Assembly (NCBI GenBank): GCA_033722675.1
Contig: JAWVYO010000023.1
Coordinates: 1 to 29,412 of the forward strand
Direction: 5' to 3'
Origin: DATHYU01 sp033722675
GTDB lineage: Bacteria > Actinomycetota > Acidimicrobiia > Spongiisociales > UBA11373
Length of the DNA: 29,412 bases
Shown in pieces: positions 7,187 through 14,587 of this stretch. Made by a program: the position numbers and the translations under genes. The notes under the pieces are model-generated. The model saw nothing but the letters and a program-made list of their open reading frames with translations, was not told where the DNA came from and did no database searches. The stretch's first letter is position 1. Each line of letters opens with the position of its first letter.

Positions 7187-7954
7187 TCAGTCGAACGGGT
7201 TGTTGCTGGTGCTGTCGAGGTCCTCTTTGAGGGCCGCTCCGCCGTCGACGACGATCTTGCGAGCCAGGGTGGCGTACTGCATCGATTGCAGCCAGACACG
7301 TCCCGTGCCGCTCAGCGTGGTCAGGAAGATCCCCTCCCCTCCCAGGAACTGCGACTTGAGATTGCCCGCGCGCTCGATGGTGTAGTCGATACCGGGTTCG
7401 AAGGCCACGACGCAGCCGGTGTCGACCCGGAGGGACTCGCCCTGGAGATGCCGCTCGACGACGCTACCTCCCGCATGGAGGAAGACGAGGCCGTCTCCCT
7501 GCAGGTCCTGGAGGATGAAGCCCTCGCCACCGAAGAACCCGGCACCGATCTTCTTCTGGAACGCGAAGCCGATCGTGGTGCCGAAGGCGGCCGCGAGGAA
7601 GGCCTGGCGCTGGCAGATGAGGCGGCCACCGAGTTCGCCGAGGTCCACCGGGATGACCTTTCCGGGGAAGTCGGCTGCGAAGGCGACGGAGGAGCGCCCG
7701 CCGCCCTCGTTGGTGAAGTGGGTCATGAACAGGCCCTCGCCGCTCATGGCCCGCTTCGCGGCGCTCTTCAGCTTGCCCCACATCCCGCCCTCGGGCTCGG
7801 AGCCGTCGCCCATCTTCGCTTCGAAGGTGATGCCGTCGTCCATGTACATCATGGCGCCGGCCTCGGCGATCACCGTCTCGGCGGGGTCGAGCGCGATCTC
7901 GACGAACTGCAGGTCGTCCCCGTGGATGACGTAGTCGACCTCGTGACTCTGCAT
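7187..7954 (-). CDS. AIM24/TIGR00266-family protein
   Basis: 255 aa, normal for the family. Features include the N-terminal HGDDLQFVEIALDPAETVIAEAGAMMYM block, the glycine-rich segments (GAGFFGGEGFILQDLQGDG, and LKSQFLGGEGIFLTTLSGTG) and the tandem beta-helix-like repeats typical of these proteins, which form a double-barrel fold. The biochemical role in bacteria is not settled; the yeast relative acts in mitochondrial membrane organisation. ATG at 7954 is preceded by GGAGAGG at good distance, and a TAGCAT box lies upstream at 7983-7988. A strong hairpin isolates it from upstream transcripts, so it is probably a single-gene unit. Confidence 0.88.
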   Translation of the reverse strand: MQSHEVDYVIHGDDLQFVEIALDPAETVIAEAGAMMYMDDGITFEAKMGDGSEPEGGMWGKLKSAAKRAMSGEGLFMTHFTNEGGGRSSVAFAADFPGKVIPVDLGELGGRLICQRQAFLAAAFGTTIGFAFQKKIGAGFFGGEGFILQDLQGDGLVFLHAGGSVVERHLQGESLRVDTGCVVAFEPGIDYTIERAGNLKSQFLGGEGIFLTTLSGTGRVWLQSMQYATLARKIVVDGGAALKEDLDSTSNNPFD

Positions 7955-7995
7955 ACGATCCTCTCCGCTGGCCGTGCCATCGATGCTACGCGCGA

Positions 7996-8024
7996 AACGG
8001 GGAGCCCGATTGGGGCTCCCCGTT
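7996..8024 (-). terminator. Strong hairpin terminator upstream of the AIM24-family gene
   Basis: AACGGGGAGCCC (7996-8007) pairs perfectly with GGGCTCCCCGTT (8013-8024) around a 5-nt loop, 12 bp in all, the strongest stem in the window. On the minus strand it is followed by TTTCG. It would stop transcripts coming from the c-di-GMP gene or from the small reading frame at 8077-8217. Confidence 0.7.
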
Positions 8025-8076
8025 CGACTCGGCAGTCCGGGCAGGGTGTCACCCGGAGGGTCGGTGTGGTCGTCGG

Positions 8077-8217
8077 TCAGCGGACGACGGCGGTCGTGGT
8101 CATGCGTGCGCTCACGTCCACGAACTGCCCTCGACCGGGTCCCATGTGTCCATACCGGTGCGCCTCCGTGCGCTGTCCGTCGTTGCCGTGGCCGTGTTGA
8201 CCACTCTCCGTATTCAT
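8077..8217 (-). CDS. Candidate small His/Gly-rich protein (46 aa)
   Basis: A minus-strand frame runs from the ATG at 8217 to a TGA at 8077-8079 in the otherwise unexplained 318-bp gap between the AIM24-family gene and the c-di-GMP gene. It starts MNTESGQHGHGNDGQR and carries four His and several Gly in its first 30 residues, then ends in a short Thr/Val stretch. For the frame: its position immediately upstream of a strong terminator. Against it: no clear ribosome-binding site, and third-position G/C of about 78%, lower than in neighbouring genes. I recognise no family. The gap might instead hold a small RNA ending at the hairpin. Confidence 0.3.
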   Translation of the reverse strand: MNTESGQHGHGNDGQRTEAHRYGHMGPGRGQFVDVSARMTTTAVVR

Positions 8218-8263
8218 CGTCGGCGTGCGGTCGGCGGTGGAGGACCATCGGGGAATGGCGCGA

Positions 8264-8277
8264 AGTGACTAGTCACT
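8264..8277. promoter_or_regulatory. 14-bp perfect palindrome
   Basis: AGTGACTAGTCACT is its own reverse complement and overlaps the stop codon of the c-di-GMP gene (8273-8275). It lies about 47 nt upstream of the small candidate gene and might be an operator for it. Chance is possible. Confidence 0.3.
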
Positions 8278-10735
8278 CGACGACGCGATGGGCGCCGCCG
8301 TCGACCAGCCAGGCGACGAGCTCGTCCCGCGGCATGGGACGGGCGAAGTAGTAGCCCTGGGCGACGTCGGCCCGTACCGCCCGGAGCAACTCCAGGGTGG
8401 CCCGATTCTCGACGCCCTCGGCGACCACCTGGAGGTCGAGGGCGTGGGCCATGTCCGTCGTGGACCGGACGATCCGTGAGTTGCGGTGTTCGACGGCCAT
8501 GTTGCCGACGAAGGTCCGGTCGATCTTCAGCTCGCCGACGGGAAGGCGGGTGAGATACGCCAGCGAGGAGTACCCGGTGCCGAAGTCGTCGATCGACAGC
8601 TTCACACCGATCTCGTCCAGCGCCGACAGCACCGCCGTGGTTCGGGGCGAGTCGGTCATGATCATGGTCTCGGTGACCTCGAGGGTGAGGTGGCGGGGAT
8701 CGATTCCGGCCTCGGTCGTGAGGGCGGCGACCATCGCCGGGAAACCGCTGTCGGAGAGTGAACGAGCGGCGACGTTCACCGCCATGGAGATCTCGAAGCC
8801 GTCGGCGTGCAGCTTGGCGAGATCCCCGAGCGCCGTCCGCATCACGAGCTCCGTCAGCGGGCCGATGAGGCCGGTCTGTTCGGCGACGGCCACGAACTCG
8901 TCGGGGCGGACCCGGCCGAGGCGATCGTGCTCCCACCGTGCGAGCGCTTCCACACCGACGGTCTCCAGGTCACCCACGTGGACCTTCGGCTGGTAATGGA
9001 CCTCGATCGTCTCGTCGGTGATCGAGGTCCGGAGCTCGCCGGCGACGACGAGGCGGCGGGTGCTGGAGCGGTCACGCCGCGAGTCGTACACCTCGTAGCC
9101 CGACCCCGACGTCTTCGCCTCCTGCATGGCGACGTCCGCCCTGCGGAGCAGCACCTGGGCCTCGGTGCCGTCGTCGGGCGCCATGGCGATGCCGATGCTC
9201 CCGGTGACGTCGAACGTGAATCCCTCGGACGTGAAGGGCGTGCCCAGGGCGCGGCGCAGGGCCCGGGAGCGCTCCAGGGCGTCGACCACGCCGTCACCAC
9301 AGGCGAGCACCAGTCCGAACTCGTCGCCGCCGAGGCGGGCGACGACCTCGCCCTCGTCGAGGGCGTCACGCAGGCGGCCTGCGACCTCCGCGATGAGGGC
9401 ATCACCGTGCTGGTGCCCCAGGGTGTCGTTGACCTCCTTGAACCGGTCGAGGTCGAGGACTCCCACCGCGAACCGGTGGTCCTCCTCGAGCAGACGGTCG
9501 ATGCGGTCGGCGAGGAACTGACGGTTCGGCAGACCGGTGAGGTGGTCGTGAGAGGCGCGGAAGTCCTTCGCCGCCAGCTCGTCGCGCAATCGGGACAACA
9601 GCTGCTCCTGCTCGATCGCCTCGCCGAGCTGACGCGCCAGCACTTCGACGAGCCGCACGTCGTCGCCGTCGTAGACGCGGCTCGGCGACGCGTCCCGGCC
9701 AACGACGAGGACGCCGGGCGTCGAGCCCACCGGCACGGGCACGGCGATCGCCTCGGCGACGGGTCGCCCGAAGTGCATCGTCCCGAGCGTGCCCCGCGTG
9801 TTGACGATCACACCCTCGCCGCCCACGGGCCGCGGCATGTGCTCGGTGTCGTCCAGCGTCGTGGGATGCCGGTCCTCGACGGTGAGCCGGCGGGCGGTGT
9901 CGCCCACGACGAGCTCGGCGACGTCGGCCCGCATCAGGTCCCGGACGTTCTCGAGCGCGCCGGCGACGAGGTCTTCGATACCGTCGGCCTCGTCCACCGC
10001 GCGCGTGAAGGCGTACACGGCCTCGAGGTCCTCGTAGCGGTCGTTCAGGCTCCGGTAGACGCGGACGGCGACGCCACCCATGAGGGCGACCGCACCGACG
10101 GGAACACCTGCCCAGGGCTCGACCCACACGACCGTGACGGCGATCACCGAGACGATCGCGGTGGCGGTCCCGACGAAGACACCGGTGCCCATGGAACGAG
10201 AGACCTGCCAGAACCCCCTCGTCCGGTCGACCGCGGCGAGGGCGACGGAGACGGCTCCGGCACCGATGGCCAGCGACGAGACGAGCGCCGCGAAGAGGCC
10301 CACCCAGGCGCGCGGATCGGGCGGGGCGGCGCCCCCGGCGACGGCATCGAAGACCATGAGGCCCGTGCCGGTCTCGAGCGCCATGAGGCTCATGTTGAAG
10401 GCGATCTTCGTCGGAGCCTGGCGACGATGGACGACGAGTGCGGAGCCCGCCCCGACGAGCCGACCGGCCAGCAGGCCGACGGGGGACCCGAACACGAGAC
10501 CGAAGGCGAAGGGCAGCTCCGCGAGGGAGATCGTGTGGGCGTCCCGTCGGACGTGGAGGTGGATGACGAACACCTCGGCGAGGGCGAACGCCGCGGCGAG
10601 CGCCCACCAGGGCACGACGAAGGGCCGGTCGCCGAGCGGATCGAGCGTCGTCGCGAAGGCGGCGGCGAGCGCGCCGACGACGGCCATGCCGGCCGTCAAT
10701 GCCCATATCCTCACGCGCCGTGTGTCGCGCACCAC
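8273..10735 (-). CDS. Membrane-anchored GAF-GGDEF-EAL cyclic-di-GMP signalling protein
   Basis: 820 aa. Residues 8-225 are an integral membrane sensor region with about eight spans. Residues 238-380 look like a GAF domain joined by a helix to the GGDEF domain (about 392-550), whose active-site motif RLGGDEFG (467-474) is intact. The EAL domain (about 562-815) keeps EAL (596-598), the N in MAVNVAAR, E690-type ETMIM, DDFGTGYSS (716-724) and AEGVE (772-776). Both cyclase and phosphodiesterase activities are therefore possible. The inhibitory RxxD site expected at 460-463 reads DEGE, so product inhibition at that site is unlikely. Start is a GTG at 10735 with GAGAGG upstream. It controls or responds to c-di-GMP levels; the signal sensed is unknown. 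Confidence 0.93.
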   Translation of the reverse strand: MVRDTRRVRIWALTAGMAVVGALAAAFATTLDPLGDRPFVVPWWALAAAFALAEVFVIHLHVRRDAHTISLAELPFAFGLVFGSPVGLLAGRLVGAGSALVVHRRQAPTKIAFNMSLMALETGTGLMVFDAVAGGAAPPDPRAWVGLFAALVSSLAIGAGAVSVALAAVDRTRGFWQVSRSMGTGVFVGTATAIVSVIAVTVVWVEPWAGVPVGAVALMGGVAVRVYRSLNDRYEDLEAVYAFTRAVDEADGIEDLVAGALENVRDLMRADVAELVVGDTARRLTVEDRHPTTLDDTEHMPRPVGGEGVIVNTRGTLGTMHFGRPVAEAIAVPVPVGSTPGVLVVGRDASPSRVYDGDDVRLVEVLARQLGEAIEQEQLLSRLRDELAAKDFRASHDHLTGLPNRQFLADRIDRLLEEDHRFAVGVLDLDRFKEVNDTLGHQHGDALIAEVAGRLRDALDEGEVVARLGGDEFGLVLACGDGVVDALERSRALRRALGTPFTSEGFTFDVTGSIGIAMAPDDGTEAQVLLRRADVAMQEAKTSGSGYEVYDSRRDRSSTRRLVVAGELRTSITDETIEVHYQPKVHVGDLETVGVEALARWEHDRLGRVRPDEFVAVAEQTGLIGPLTELVMRTALGDLAKLHADGFEISMAVNVAARSLSDSGFPAMVAALTTEAGIDPRHLTLEVTETMIMTDSPRTTAVLSALDEIGVKLSIDDFGTGYSSLAYLTRLPVGELKIDRTFVGNMAVEHRNSRIVRSTTDMAHALDLQVVAEGVENRATLELLRAVRADVAQGYYFARPMPRDELVAWLVDGGAHRVVE

Positions 10736-10834
10736 GGTCCATCCTCTCGATGCTCGGAGGTCCGGGCGGCGTGACCCCCCGGCCCCTCCTCCCGTGGTTC
10801 ATCGTCCCGCCGCAGGGCGTGCTTGATGGATCTC

Positions 10835-10851
10835 GCCGGGCTCCGCCCGGC
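10835..10851 (-). terminator. Hairpin after the cation-transporter-like gene
   Basis: GCCGGGC, TCC loop, GCCCGGC: a perfect 7-bp stem 3 nt past the stop codon of the gene at 10855. No T-tract. Confidence 0.5.
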
Positions 10852-10854
10852 CGT

Positions 10855-11451
10855 TCAGGCGACCTCGGCGGCCACCTCCAGGCTCTCGCGGCCCTCGTTG
10901 ACCGCGACGGCGGCGACGAGCAGCGTGGCGACGGCGTCGGCCCACCACCATCCGAGGGCGGCGTTCAGGACCAGCGACAGGAGGATCCCCGAGGCGAGCG
11001 CCGCGTCGAGGTAGGTGACGGCGGCCTCGGAGGCCAGGGGACCGTCGCCGAGGTCGGCGGCCACCCGTCGCTTGGCGATCGCGAGCGCCAGCATCGCCGT
11101 CGCCGCGAAGCCGAGGTACACGATGCCGGGGATGCTCGCATCGGGGGCGTGCCCGTTCGCCAGGCTCACGACCGCCCCGATCGACAGCGACACGGCGAGG
11201 ACGAAGAAGGACAGGGCGATGAGGCGGTGGGTCCGGGCGAGCCGATGAGGAGGTGGTGTCTCGTCCCGCAGATGCCACACGATCACGAGCGACGCGAAGA
11301 TCTCGATGACCGCGTCGAGACCGAAGGCGACGAGGGCGAGGGAGCGTGCCAGGACTCCCAGGAGCACGGTGACGCCCACCTCTCCCACGTTCCAGGCGAT
11401 CGTGAGGTACTCGAGGCGGAGTCCGCGGCGACGGAGGGCCGACCGATCCAT
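10855..11451 (-). CDS. Cation-efflux (CDF)-type transmembrane protein lacking the C-terminal domain
   Basis: 198 aa, five or six membrane spans. The layout resembles the membrane part of cation diffusion facilitators: an acidic span FGLDAVIEIFASLVIVWHLR, and YLDAALASG followed by WWWADAVATLL, with Asp residues placed like the CDF metal site. Canonical CDF exporters are near 300 aa with a cytoplasmic metal-sensing domain; here the protein stops after the last span, so it is either a domain-less CDF relative or another transporter. I chose the ATG at 11451 because a TACGAT box ends 7 nt before it; an ATG at 11460 would add three residues. It is divergent from the heliorhodopsin gene, 84 bp apart. 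Confidence 0.7.
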   Translation of the reverse strand: MDRSALRRRGLRLEYLTIAWNVGEVGVTVLLGVLARSLALVAFGLDAVIEIFASLVIVWHLRDETPPPHRLARTHRLIALSFFVLAVSLSIGAVVSLANGHAPDASIPGIVYLGFAATAMLALAIAKRRVAADLGDGPLASEAAVTYLDAALASGILLSLVLNAALGWWWADAVATLLVAAVAVNEGRESLEVAAEVA

Positions 11452-11458
11452 CGACCGC

Positions 11459-11464
11459 ATCGTA
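11459..11464 (-). promoter_or_regulatory. Candidate -10 box, leaderless type, for the CDF-like gene
   Basis: TACGAT on the minus strand, 7 nt before the ATG at 11451. It supports that start over the ATG at 11460, which it overlaps. Confidence 0.35.
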
Positions 11465-11523
11465 GATCCGGTCCATCCCGTCGCCGTCGGCGTGCGTCGA
11501 CCCGTTTGGATCCGGAGTCCTCC

Positions 11524-11529
11524 TAGCGT
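11524..11529 (+). promoter_or_regulatory. Candidate -10 box, leaderless type, for the heliorhodopsin gene
   Basis: TAGCGT followed by GGCCGC and then the ATG at 11536; no ribosome-binding site lies between. A start of transcription at the usual distance would fall at or near the start codon. No convincing -35 element is visible. Confidence 0.4.
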
Positions 11530-11535
11530 GGCCGC

Positions 11536-12285
11536 ATGACCGACGAACGCATCCGGAGCCTTCGCCGCTGGAACCTCGGCGCCGGCATCCTCCATCTCGC
11601 CCAGGGCATCCTCGTGGTGATCCTGTCCAACGGGTTCTCGCTGCCCGTGACCGCCACGTTCCTCGCCGACGCCCCGGGACTGCAGCCGCCGAGGCTCGTC
11701 GCCCTGTTCGAACTGGATCTCGGGTGGGGCGTGGCGACCTTCCTCTTCCTGTCGGCGCTCGCCCACTTCCTGATCGTGTCGCCCGCCGTCTTCGATCGGT
11801 ACGTCGCCCAACTGGAACGGCGCCGCAACTACGCCCGCTGGATCGAGTACTCGCTCAGCGCTTCGGTGATGGTCGTCCTCATCGCCATGCTCACGGGCAT
11901 CTCCGACATCGCCGCGCTCGTGGCGATCTTCGGGGTGAACGCCTCGATGATCCTGTTCGGGCTGCTGCAGGAGAAGTACGAGGACCCCGGTGGCGGATGG
12001 ATGCCGTTCTGGTTCGGCACGATCGCCGGGGCCGTGCCCTGGGTCGTGATCGGCATCTTCATCTGGAGCCCGACCGTGCCGGAGTCGCCGCCGGCCTTCG
12101 TGTACGCGATCTTCGTGACGCTGTTCGTCTTCTTCAACAGCTTCGCGGTCAACATGGTGCTGCAGTACCGGCGTACCGGGCGGTGGCGCGACTACGCCTT
12201 CGGCGAGTTCGTCTACGTGCTCCTGAGCCTGACTGCCAAGTCGGCGCTCGCCTGGCAGGTGTTCGCGGGGGCGCTGGCCGCCTAG
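11536..12285 (+). CDS. Heliorhodopsin
   Basis: 249 aa with seven membrane spans. Heliorhodopsins are retinal-binding light receptors with an inverted topology; the Arg-rich N-terminus (MTDERIRSLRRW) fits a cytoplasmic start. Landmarks: K235 in the last span (LSLTAKSALAWQVFAG) for the retinal Schiff base; E104 in span 3 (ARWIEYSLSASVM) as counterion, within the conserved WxEYxxSAS block; H20 (GILHLAQG) and H77 (ALAHFLI). Relative to the first described protein 48C12 these match H23, H80, E107 and K241, with a constant shift of 3 and then 6. The DTD or NDQ pattern of pumping rhodopsins is absent. No carotenoid or retinal synthesis gene is in the window, so retinal must come from elsewhere. It is divergent from a CDF-like gene and overlaps the acyl-ACP desaturase gene tail-to-tail by 4 bp. 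Confidence 0.93.
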   Translation: MTDERIRSLRRWNLGAGILHLAQGILVVILSNGFSLPVTATFLADAPGLQPPRLVALFELDLGWGVATFLFLSALAHFLIVSPAVFDRYVAQLERRRNYARWIEYSLSASVMVVLIAMLTGISDIAALVAIFGVNASMILFGLLQEKYEDPGGGWMPFWFGTIAGAVPWVVIGIFIWSPTVPESPPAFVYAIFVTLFVFFNSFAVNMVLQYRRTGRWRDYAFGEFVYVLLSLTAKSALAWQVFAGALAA

Positions 12286-13184
12286 GCCGTCGCCATCCCC
12301 AGGCGCCGCTCGACGATCTCGGCGCGCCGCAGCACCCGGGACGGGAGTTCGAGCACCTTCTCCTGGAGCTCCTGCGCCTTCGTGCTCAGTCCCTCGAGGT
12401 GCTCGACGCCCCAGTCACGCAGCACCGGCACCAGCACCTTGTCGTGGTGGATCCGGAGGTTGTAGACCCCCGCCTTGGCCATCTCGACGGCGCGGCGGAG
12501 GAACCCGGGAATCGTCGTCCCCGGCATCTGGAAGGTACTGAGCACCCGATGGATGGCGTCGAGCATGATCTCGGGGGCCTGCTCGAGCATCGCCTTTGCG
12601 ACCCCCCGATAGAACATGAAGTGGTGGTTCTCGTCGGCGGCGATGCGCTTCATGATCTCGTACGCCGTCTCGTCGTCCGACAGGCGTCCGGCGTTGAAGT
12701 GGCTCACCCGGGTCGCCAGCTCCTGCGCCGAGGTGTAGACGAAGAGGGCGGCGGGGTCCTCGTACTCCGACTCGAACCCGGCCTCCATCGTCGCCATCCG
12801 GTCGTCCTCGAGCAGCCGCGGGTCGCAGTTGCGGCTCGTCAGCAGGTACGACCGCAGCGCGATGGCGTGCTGGCCCTCCTCGGCCGTCCAGAGATGGTTC
12901 CAGCGGTCCAACGCCGAGCCCTCGGGAACGCGTTTCGCGATCTCCACGTGGTAGTAGGGGAGGTTGTCCTCCGTCAGGAGGTTGAGCACCAGCGCGGTGC
13001 GGACCTCGGGCGAGACCGTCGCCTCGGAGGGGTCCCACGGTTCGTCGACGAAGGATCGCCCGGCCTCCCACGGCACGTAGTCGTGGAAGTACCAATGCTC
13101 CCGTCGCTCCCGATGCTCGGCCATGAGCCGATCGACCTCGGGCTCGATGGCGCTCAGGAGTTCGAGTTGTTCCTCGTGCGACAC
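12282..13184 (-). CDS. desA: Acyl-ACP desaturase (soluble diiron, DesA type)
   Basis: 300 aa. This family puts a double bond into acyl chains on acyl carrier protein, using a diiron centre. The ligands are visible in order: E72 and H79 (TEDNLPYYH), E103 and H106 (AEEGQH), E155 (SAQELATR), E185 and H188 (DENHHF). Length and motifs match the mycobacterial DesA1/DesA2 and plant stearoyl-ACP desaturase family. The GTG at 13184 is preceded by AGAGGGGG at about 7 nt. The stop overlaps the end of the heliorhodopsin gene by 4 bp; the two are convergent, so antisense effects between them are possible. Electron donors are not encoded nearby. Confidence 0.88.
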   Translation of the reverse strand: MSHEEQLELLSAIEPEVDRLMAEHRERREHWYFHDYVPWEAGRSFVDEPWDPSEATVSPEVRTALVLNLLTEDNLPYYHVEIAKRVPEGSALDRWNHLWTAEEGQHAIALRSYLLTSRNCDPRLLEDDRMATMEAGFESEYEDPAALFVYTSAQELATRVSHFNAGRLSDDETAYEIMKRIAADENHHFMFYRGVAKAMLEQAPEIMLDAIHRVLSTFQMPGTTIPGFLRRAVEMAKAGVYNLRIHHDKVLVPVLRDWGVEHLEGLSTKAQELQEKVLELPSRVLRRAEIVERRLGMATA

Positions 13185-13232
13185 GGTGTGCCCCCTCTGG
13201 CGGATCCTGGATCGACGGTAGCCGTTCCCGGG

Positions 13233-13253
13233 CCCGTTCCCCGCCCGAACGGG
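13233..13253 (-). terminator. Hairpin after the OsmC-family gene
   Basis: CCCGTTC and GAACGGG form a perfect 7-bp stem with a 7-nt loop, 18 nt beyond the OsmC-family stop and upstream of the desaturase gene. It would separate the two transcripts. Confidence 0.45.
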
Positions 13254-13270
13254 GGTCGGGTCCGGCGCCG

Positions 13271-13672
13271 TCAGGAGTCGATCTCGTACTCGGTGCGGAC
13301 CTCGACGTCGCCGAGGGAGGCACGGACGGAGCAGAGCTCCTCCTCGCTGCGCCGGATCGCCTCGGACACCACGTCGTCGGAGAGGCCGGTCCCCCGCAGC
13401 GTGAACCGCAGGTTGATCCGGCGGAACGCCCAGGGCGGGTCGGGGTCCTGGGTGAACGAGGCGTCGACCGACAGCGCCTCCAGCGTCACGTCGTCCTCCT
13501 CGTCCAGCAGCAGGACGACGTCCGTGCCGGTGCAGGCGGCGAGGGCCATCGGCAGGAGGTCGGACGGCTTCGCCCCGAGTTCCTGCCGGCCGTCGACATC
13601 CACCGGCATGCCCTCGGAGTCGTAGGCGTCGAACCGCCACCCGCCCGCCCAGTCGATCCCGATCGATGCCAT
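13271..13672 (-). CDS. OsmC/Ohr-family protein
   Basis: 133 aa, normal for the family. The conserved first cysteine lies in PMALAACTGTDVV (C47) and the second in EEELCSVRA (C114), the pair used for thiol-dependent reduction of organic hydroperoxides. The N-terminal Ohr/OsmC beta-sheet region and the LGAKPSDLL segment are also typical. It is the last gene of a three-gene operon, 9 nt after the EamA gene, whose function it may share only loosely. Whether it acts on peroxides or on another thiol substrate cannot be decided. Confidence 0.85.
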   Translation of the reverse strand: MASIGIDWAGGWRFDAYDSEGMPVDVDGRQELGAKPSDLLPMALAACTGTDVVLLLDEEDDVTLEALSVDASFTQDPDPPWAFRRINLRFTLRGTGLSDDVVSEAIRRSEEELCSVRASLGDVEVRTEYEIDS

Positions 13673-13681
13673 GGCCGGACG

Positions 13682-14587
13682 CTACCTCGCCGCCTCGCGA
13701 CGGGAGGCGAGCGCGGCACCGATGAGCACGAGGACGATGCCGAGGATCCCCACCGGTGTCACCTCGTCGCCCCGGAACACGACACCCAGGACCAGGGCGA
13801 CGACGGGGATGAAATACGTGATGAACGACCCCCTCGTCGACCCGACCCGCCCGACGAGGGTGCCCATGATCACGAAGGCGGCACCCGTCCCGACCGCGCC
13901 CGCGAACCCCACCGCCACCGCTGCATCCCAGGCGAAGGACGACGCCGCGCCGTCGACGATGCCGAAGGGTGCCGTCCAGAGGGTGGCGAGCGCCAGCATC
14001 CTCGCCATCACCGGCAGCGATCCGTACCGCTGCGTGATCGGCGCCGAGATGTTGATCGACAGCCCGTACATCGCCGTGGCCCCCAGCACCAGCACGACTC
14101 CGAGCAGCTGGGTCCTCCCCTCGCTGCCGGAGGCGAGGGAGATCGCCGCGACCCCGGCGAAACCGACGGCGAGGCCGACCAGCTGGCTACCCCGAGGGAG
14201 CCGGCGGAGCATGAAGGTGGCGACGAAGGCCGTGAAGACGGGCGTCGCCCCGTTGAGCATCCCCGTCACCGCCGAGTTGATGTGCTGCTGGGCGAGGGGG
14301 AAGAGGGTGAAGGGCAGGGCGACCCAGGTGACCGACAGGGCGACGACCCTCGGCCAGTCCGCCCGGGCGACGGGGCGGCGAGCCCTCGGCACGAGGGCGA
14401 GGACGACGGCCCCGAGGCCCACGCGGACGAAGGTCACCAATCCCGGCTCGAAGGCGTCGAGCCCGATGTCGATGAGCAGGAACGACGAGCCCCAGATCGA
14501 CGCGATGGATGCGAAGAGCGCCCAGTCGACCGCGGTGAACGACCCCCGGTTGGTGCCGTCGGCGGTGCTGAGGATTCGAGCTGCCAC
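13682..14587 (-). CDS. EamA/DMT-family exporter
   Basis: 301 aa with ten predicted membrane spans as two EamA repeats (first about 20-150, second about 165-292). Typical marks are FASIASIWGSSFLLIDIGL in span 1, PLAQQHINSAVTGMLNGATPVFTAFVA, and in the second repeat GRVGSTRGSFITYFIPVVALVLGVVFRGDEV. The family exports amino acids and other metabolites; the substrate is not predictable. The GTG start directly follows the TGA of the dehydrogenase gene with no gap. Confidence 0.85.
   Translation of the reverse strand: MAARILSTADGTNRGSFTAVDWALFASIASIWGSSFLLIDIGLDAFEPGLVTFVRVGLGAVVLALVPRARRPVARADWPRVVALSVTWVALPFTLFPLAQQHINSAVTGMLNGATPVFTAFVATFMLRRLPRGSQLVGLAVGFAGVAAISLASGSEGRTQLLGVVLVLGATAMYGLSINISAPITQRYGSLPVMARMLALATLWTAPFGIVDGAASSFAWDAAVAVGFAGAVGTGAAFVIMGTLVGRVGSTRGSFITYFIPVVALVLGVVFRGDEVTPVGILGIVLVLIGAALASRREAAR

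Noticed and set aside
8008..8012. CRISPR or transposon-end interpretation of the 12-bp inverted repeat at 7996-8024
   Set aside because: It is a single short-loop hairpin, occurs once, has no target-site duplication, and fits a terminator.
6611..8200. 529-residue plus-strand open frame
   Set aside because: Spans two real minus-strand genes; composition is typical of a shadow.
8807..10774. 655-residue plus-strand open frame opposite the c-di-GMP gene
   Set aside because: It lies in antisense to a gene with intact GGDEF and EAL motifs and shows no domain of its own.
11724..13625. 633-residue plus-strand open frame
   Set aside because: It runs over the heliorhodopsin and antisense to the desaturase and OsmC genes; the sequence has the low-complexity look of a shadow frame.
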